Assembly (NCBI RefSeq): GCF_032460525.1
Contig: NZ_CP135963.1
Span: forward strand, 2,046,001-2,110,000
DNA from: Geodermatophilus sp. DSM 44513
Lineage (GTDB): Bacteria; Actinomycetota; Actinomycetes; Mycobacteriales; Geodermatophilaceae
Reading direction: 5' to 3'
Length of the DNA stretch: 64,000 nucleotides
Shown here: one piece after another, positions 60,003 through 64,000 of the stretch
Layout: each line of letters starts with the position of its first letter
How positions within the stretch are numbered: position 1 is the first letter of the stretch
Notes under the pieces: generated by a model
Database searches by the model: none
Told to the model about the DNA's origin: nothing
Seen by the model: only the letters and a program-made list of their open reading frames with translations
Made by a program: the position numbers and the translations under genes

Positions 60003-60706
60003 TGGAGCAGGAACTCGCCGCGGGCTGGGTCGAGCGCTGGGACGCGCAGCAGGAGCGCTACGCCCACCGCAGGGAGGAGCGCTTCGCTGTCATCGTGGAC
60101 CTTGTCCGTCGTGCGACGGCGGGGGACCGCGCCCCCGTCGTGCTCGATCTGGGCGCCGGCCCCGGCTCCCTGGCAGCACGGGTGGCCGACGGAGTCCCCG
60201 GCTCGCGGGTGCTGGCCTTCGAGTGCGATCCGGTGCTGGTCGCGATCGGGCGTTCCTGGTGCGGGGACCGCGTGGAGTTCGTCGAAGAGGTCGTCGGCGC
60301 ACCCGGATGGTCCTCGACCATACCGGCCGGCGTCGCCGCCGCCGTCTCCTCCACGGCCCTGCACTACCCCTCGCTCCAGCAACTGCGCAGCATCTACGCC
60401 GACGTCCACCGCCTGCTCCGCCCCGGCGGGCTGATGGCGAACGCGGACCACTTCGGCCCGCCCGACCGCACGCCGCACGATCCCGCCCACCTGGAGCCGT
60501 GGCACTCGTGGTGGCGGTCGGCAGCCGACGCGCCAGAGCTGGCCGAGGCCTTCACTCTCCGTAGGTCGGCGCCCGCCGTCAACGGCGACAACCGGCTGAC
60601 GGTGCAGGACCACGCTGAGGCGCTGACCGCAGCCAGGTTCGTCGAGGTCGAGGCGATCTGGCGTGACGGCCGCAGCGCGGTGATAGCTGCACGGCGACCG
60701 CACTGA
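60002..60706 (+). CDS. SAM-dependent methyltransferase
   Basis: 234 aa. The SAM motif is VVLDLGAGPGSLAARVAD near residue 45-62, an acidic residue in LAFECDPVL near 74, the ALHYPS motif IV near 120 and LRPGGLMANADHF near 140. It is a class I small-molecule methyltransferase, related in style to ubiquinone/menaquinone and tailoring enzymes. As last gene of the operon it may methylate the product. ATG 60002 overlaps the exporter stop (TGATG). Confidence 0.88.
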   Translation: MEQELAAGWVERWDAQQERYAHRREERFAVIVDLVRRATAGDRAPVVLDLGAGPGSLAARVADGVPGSRVLAFECDPVLVAIGRSWCGDRVEFVEEVVGAPGWSSTIPAGVAAAVSSTALHYPSLQQLRSIYADVHRLLRPGGLMANADHFGPPDRTPHDPAHLEPWHSWWRSAADAPELAEAFTLRRSAPAVNGDNRLTVQDHAEALTAARFVEVEAIWRDGRSAVIAARRPH

Positions 60707-60862
60707 GGCGGCTCCCCTCGGGTCGCCCACCACACCTGCCCGGGACTGGCGCCGACGCTGACGCAAGCCGGTGTTGCCCCCGAGCGCTACTCCCCGTACC
60801 CAGGAGCCGAGCCACGGGCACCGGCCCGGCCCAAGCGAGCGTCCGGCCCCGAGCGCTGGAAG

Positions 60863-61162
60863 TCAGTGCTCGTCGTAATGGTCGCCGCGTGGCGCGTGGC
60901 GATGTGCCCCGTGCACGTAGTCGACGTGGTCCTCGTGCTGCACCTTGGCATGGCCACAGCTGTCCGCGTGCTCGTGGTCGTGTGCCCCGTCGACGGCGTG
61001 CACCTGGCCGGTGCACTCGTCGATGTGGCCGTCGTGCGCATGGTGCAGGTGTCCGTCGTGCAGGTGATCGACGTGCCCATCGTGCCCGACCGCCCCGTGG
61101 CCGCAGTCCGGTGCATGGACGTGGGCGTGTTCGGGATGGGTCTGATGCTCCGTCGCGGTCAT
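60863..61162 (-). CDS. Histidine-rich metal-binding protein
   Basis: 99 aa with 27 His and 3 Cys, plus many Asp/Glu. Two repeats are visible: CGHGAVGHDGHVDHLHDGHL and CGHAKVQHEDHVDYVHGAHR, each ending in a D-E-H or D-E-C-like close. Such sequences bind zinc, nickel or copper, and related proteins occur in Streptomyces near zinc-uptake genes. No signal peptide, so a cytoplasmic metal buffer or chaperone is likely. ATG 61162 has GAAGAGGAG upstream. It converges with the biosynthetic operon; this supports a metal-related role for the locus. Confidence 0.85.
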   Translation of the reverse strand: MTATEHQTHPEHAHVHAPDCGHGAVGHDGHVDHLHDGHLHHAHDGHIDECTGQVHAVDGAHDHEHADSCGHAKVQHEDHVDYVHGAHRHAPRGDHYDEH

Positions 61163-61282
61163 GGCCGCTCCTCTTCGAGATCGGTACGCATCTCGGCGTT
61201 ACCCCGGACAGGGGGACGGGCCGTCGCCATCCGGCTCGTGGTCGAGGAGAAGCTTTACGGTCGGGCGCTGTGGCCGGCGACG

Positions 61283-62086
61283 TCACCGCATGACCAGGCC
61301 GCCGTCGACGAACAGGCAGGCGCCGGTGACGAAGGCCGCCCAGCTGCTGGCGAAGTAGAGGACGGCCCCCGCGACGTCGTCCGGTGTGGCCAGGCGCCGC
61401 AGCGGTGCCGCCTGTTCTAGGGCGTCGCGCTGCTCGTCGGTCGCCGTCCGGCTGGCGTCGGTGGGGTGCACCATGCCCGGTGCGACGCAGTTGACGGTGA
61501 TCCCGAACGGTCCGAGCTCGGCGGCCAGGGTGCGCGAGTAGCCCAGCAGCGCGGCCTTGGCGGTCGTGTAGTCGTGATAGGGGACGCTGGGCCGTTCAAC
61601 GAGGTCGGTGACCACGTTGACGACCCGGCCACCGCCGCGGGCCTGCAGGCCGGGCAGCGTCGCCCGGCAGACGTTGACCGCGCCGCCCAGGCTGCCCTCC
61701 AGCTGGCGCTGGTGGTCCGGCCACGACGTCTGCCACACCGTCCGCCGGGCGAGGAGGTCGAAGGTGTAGCCGCGCAGGGCGTTGTTCACGACGACGTCCG
61801 CGGGCCCGAAGCGGTCCTCCACCTCGCGGACCGCGGCCTGGACGGCGTCGGGGTCGGTGACGTCGGCCTGGACGGCGTGCGCCCGCCCCCCGGCGGCCTG
61901 GATGTGGGCCACCACGGCTGCGGCCGAGGTGGCGTCGCGCAGGTAGTTGACCGCGACGGCGGCGCCGTGCGCGGCGAGCGCCCGGGCGATCACGGCGCCG
62001 ATGCCCCGGCTGGCGCCGGTCACCAGCGCGACCCGGTCGCGCAGCAGGTCACTGCGGCCCAGCCCGCCGTGCGGTGGCGGGCTCAC
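61283..62086 (-). CDS. Short-chain dehydrogenase/reductase (FabG-like)
   Basis: 267 aa. NAD(P) site VTGASRGIGAVIARALAAHG near 22-41, NNALRG in place of NNAG near 100, and the catalytic YHDYTTAKAALLG near 170-182. The end FVTGACLFVDGGLVM is typical of FabG-type reductases. GTG 62086 overlaps the LuxC-like stop (GTGA), so it is the third gene of the operon. It may reduce a 3-oxo group or interconvert alcohol and aldehyde. Confidence 0.9.
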   Translation of the reverse strand: MSPPPHGGLGRSDLLRDRVALVTGASRGIGAVIARALAAHGAAVAVNYLRDATSAAAVVAHIQAAGGRAHAVQADVTDPDAVQAAVREVEDRFGPADVVVNNALRGYTFDLLARRTVWQTSWPDHQRQLEGSLGGAVNVCRATLPGLQARGGGRVVNVVTDLVERPSVPYHDYTTAKAALLGYSRTLAAELGPFGITVNCVAPGMVHPTDASRTATDEQRDALEQAAPLRRLATPDDVAGAVLYFASSWAAFVTGACLFVDGGLVMR

Positions 62087-63615
62087 CGCCGTCCGCCGGC
62101 GTCCGGAGGGTGCGAGGGCCGGGTCCACTCCGGGTCGTACCGCTCCACCTCGGTCTCCGCGGCGCCCTCGACGTCGGTCCACCGGACCAGGGCGGCGAGG
62201 CTGCCCCGGCCGTCGTGGTGCCACCCGGCGGCCGGCTGGGGCATCTGCCCGACGGCGCAGACCCGGTCCACGCCGCACCGGCCGAGCAGCGACGCCCAGG
62301 CGTCCAGCCGCTCGGGTGCGCACGCGACGCCGGCGGTCTGCAGGTGGTGGCGCAGCGGCAGCAGCAGCGGGACGACGTCCTCGAGGGCGTCGACCGGGTG
62401 CACGCGCACCACCCGGTTCAGCGGTGAGGGCGCGAACCGCTCGGGCCGCTCCTCGACCACCACCGTCCACGCCGTACCCGGGCTGCTGGCGATGACCTGC
62501 ACCCCCGGGTCGTCGTAGGAGCGGAGCTCGTACTGGGCGCGGACCGCGGTCACGGCCGCGTCCTCCTCCAGCCTCAGCCGGGCCCGGGGCCGGGCCTGCT
62601 CGTAGCGGTCCATCTCCGCGGCCAGGGCCGCGGCGAAGGCCCGTGGGTCGACGGCTCCGCCGCGCTCGACGAACACCACGTGCGGGGACAGGCAGCCCTG
62701 CTGGTCGTACTGGGACACGTCGCGGGCGACGCGGCGGGCCGTCTCGGCGTAGCGGGTCAACGCCAGCGCCTCGGAGCCGACGACGGCGAAGCTGACCTTG
62801 TGCCCGTAGGGCACGAACGGCACGCCCACCGGCACCCGCCGGGCCAGGCTCTCGGTGGCCCGCAGGCCGGCGGTGGCCGTGACCGCGTCGGAGCGGGCGA
62901 AGGCGGCCTGCTCGACGTCCTCGGCCCCGCCGGGCCAGTGGACGACGGCCAGGCACCGTCCCAGCCCCGGGTCCTCCTCGGCGACGGTCTGGGCGAACAG
63001 CACGGGGAACAGCGGCTCGGCGCCGGCGGACTTGCCGAGCGTCGCGGACTTGACGAGGAGGGCGCAGACCAGGTTCCAGGCGGGCAGGCCGGGCACGTTG
63101 CCGGCGAAGACCTGGGTGGTCAGCCGGGGCCCGTAGGCCCGGGAGAGGCCCCCCGCCCGGTTGGGCTGGAAGCCGTCGAGCACCAGCGGGTTGTCGAAGT
63201 CCTGGGCGAGGAAGCGCAGCAGCCGGTCCCGGCGGAAGGTCCTCAGGTGGTCCCTCAACCCGCGGCGGACCATGTCCGGGGCGTACCCGGTGATCCGCGG
63301 CAGCAGCTGCTCGGCGGTGCGGCGCTGTGGCAGGTCGGGGTCGGACCAGCGGGCCACCACGCGGCCCACCGTCTCCAGCACTTCCATCACCGGGCGGTCG
63401 GCCAGCACCTCGGCCTGGGCCCGCAGCAGCCGCTCGCACAGCACCTCGACGAGCGCCGGCGTCACCACCGGCCCGCGCAGCGGCACGTCGCCCACGCGGC
63501 GCGTCGTCCACTCCAGCGCGGCCAGCTCGGCGTCGTCCAGCTGCGGCAGGAAGCAGGCGTCCACCGCCTCGACCGGCTCCGCCCCCTCGAGCGCCCGCGG
63601 GTCCAGCAGGGTCAC
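62083..63615 (-). CDS. LuxC-like acyl-CoA reductase
   Basis: 510 aa. Segments TQVFAGNVPGLPAWNLVCAL, VKSATLGKSAGAEPLFPVLF and VSQYDQQGCLSPHVVFVE (near 300-317) are those of the LuxC family, and Cys 308 is the acyl-accepting residue. LuxC reduces an activated fatty acyl group to an aldehyde with NADPH. GTG 63615 is chosen because it overlaps the stop of the LuxE-like gene by 4 nt and gives the family length. No luciferase genes (luxAB) are in the window, so the aldehyde has another use. Confidence 0.9.
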   Translation of the reverse strand: MTLLDPRALEGAEPVEAVDACFLPQLDDAELAALEWTTRRVGDVPLRGPVVTPALVEVLCERLLRAQAEVLADRPVMEVLETVGRVVARWSDPDLPQRRTAEQLLPRITGYAPDMVRRGLRDHLRTFRRDRLLRFLAQDFDNPLVLDGFQPNRAGGLSRAYGPRLTTQVFAGNVPGLPAWNLVCALLVKSATLGKSAGAEPLFPVLFAQTVAEEDPGLGRCLAVVHWPGGAEDVEQAAFARSDAVTATAGLRATESLARRVPVGVPFVPYGHKVSFAVVGSEALALTRYAETARRVARDVSQYDQQGCLSPHVVFVERGGAVDPRAFAAALAAEMDRYEQARPRARLRLEEDAAVTAVRAQYELRSYDDPGVQVIASSPGTAWTVVVEERPERFAPSPLNRVVRVHPVDALEDVVPLLLPLRHHLQTAGVACAPERLDAWASLLGRCGVDRVCAVGQMPQPAAGWHHDGRGSLAALVRWTDVEGAAETEVERYDPEWTRPSHPPDAGGRR

Positions 63616-64000
63616 GACCGGCCTCCCTCGTTCGCCGCGAGCAGCTCGTCCAGGGCGAGCGAGCACCCCCGGGCCGCGCTGCCCTGCGCCCGGCCCAGCA
63701 GCACGAACCCGCCTGCCGGGCCGCCCTCCGCGAGGTGACCGACGTCCTCGGCCAGGACGGCCAGGACCGAACCGCGGTTGGCCAGGTCGTGGTGCACCAG
63801 CAACCCGCGCTGCCCCGGCGGCACCGGCCGGCCGGTGCCGGCATCCACCGCCTGCACGCGGGCCCACGGCGGCACGGCCTTGACCCGTGGTGCCGGGTCC
63901 CGCCCGAGCCACGCCCGCCGCAGGGACGTGTCGTAGTACTGGGTGCTGATCTCGGTCATCCCGTAGTAGTTGACGCACCACGCGTCCGGGACGCCCAGCC
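63612..64000 (-). CDS. LuxE-like acyl-protein synthetase, C-terminal part
   Basis: The last 128 codons are in the window; the gene continues past 64000. VNYYGMTEISTQYYDTSLRR is the signature of LuxE/PaaK-type adenylate-forming enzymes, followed by KAVPPWARVQAVDAGTGRP and GQRGLLVHHDLANRGSVLAV. LuxE activates fatty acids with ATP and hands them to LuxC. The gene order LuxE, LuxC, SDR with 4-nt overlaps marks one operon. Confidence 0.88.
   Translation of the reverse strand, partial: LGVPDAWCVNYYGMTEISTQYYDTSLRRAWLGRDPAPRVKAVPPWARVQAVDAGTGRPVPPGQRGLLVHHDLANRGSVLAVLAEDVGHLAEGGPAGGFVLLGRAQGSAARGCSLALDELLAANEGGRS

Noticed and set aside
50172..61162. Assignment as staphyloferrin B, vibrioferrin or EDDS cluster
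   Set aside because: IucA/IucC-type synthetases and an SbnB partner are missing, and the SufS-like and rhodanese parts do not belong to those pathways as I know them.

Overview
The window is high-GC actinobacterial DNA. The evidence is the actinobacterial 23S/5S rRNA, many GTG starts, 4-nt ATGA/GTGA gene overlaps, leaderless TANNNT promoters, and a backbone order tlyA-nadK-recN-steA-mctB-pyrG-nudix-xerD-parA-scpA-scpB-rluB-cmk-der that follows the Rv1691-Rv1713 region of Mycobacterium tuberculosis. A member of Geodermatophilaceae (Blastococcus/Geodermatophilus/Modestobacter type) is my inference from protein style; I could not run a search.

Layout. 1-1,870: 3' part of 23S rRNA, 5S rRNA and a strong terminator. 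1.9-12.5 kb: an Arg/Gly-rich TPR protein, an SSB-like protein, DUF1015, a short TPR protein, a HAD phosphatase, an SCP2-like protein, TlyA, NadK, RecN and a lone methyltransferase. 12.6-24.2 kb: a TetR regulator, SteA, MctB/SteB, then a four-gene envelope module (MraY-like glycosyltransferase, MurJ-like flippase, GT4 glycosyltransferase, phosphatase-like membrane protein) inserted before pyrG and a NUDIX hydrolase. 24.2-33.1 kb: small membrane/secreted proteins, GlcG-like protein, Ald, XerD, ParA with a small partner, ScpA, ScpB and RluB. 33.1-36.9 kb: a xylose unit (ROK repressor, xylA, xylB). 37.1-39.6 kb: AroH, Cmk and Der. 39.6-42.3 kb: a frameshifted IlvD/Edd dehydratase and an alpha/beta hydrolase.

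42.36-50.1 kb is a mobile region. It begins at a tRNA-Pro(GGG) gene with a phage-type integrase and excisionase beside it. Next come a DUF433 antitoxin with a frameshifted toxin, and a three-gene recombinase operon (tyrosine recombinase, HTH protein, zinc-ribbon/recombinase-like protein) lying between two decayed copies of the same zinc-finger gene.

50.2-61.2 kb is the most interesting part. A BtuCDF-type metal-chelate importer diverges from a tightly overlapped six-gene operon: PLP decarboxylase, SbnA-like synthase fused to a rhodanese domain, SufS-like PLP enzyme, ATP-grasp ligase, MFS exporter and methyltransferase. A Zur/Fur-like palindrome sits in the shared promoter and a 27-histidine protein follows. 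I read this as a small-molecule metallophore locus, probably for zinc, with no NRPS or IucA/IucC synthetase in view. The window ends in a reverse-strand operon LuxE-like, LuxC-like, SDR, which suggests acyl-group reduction to an aldehyde.
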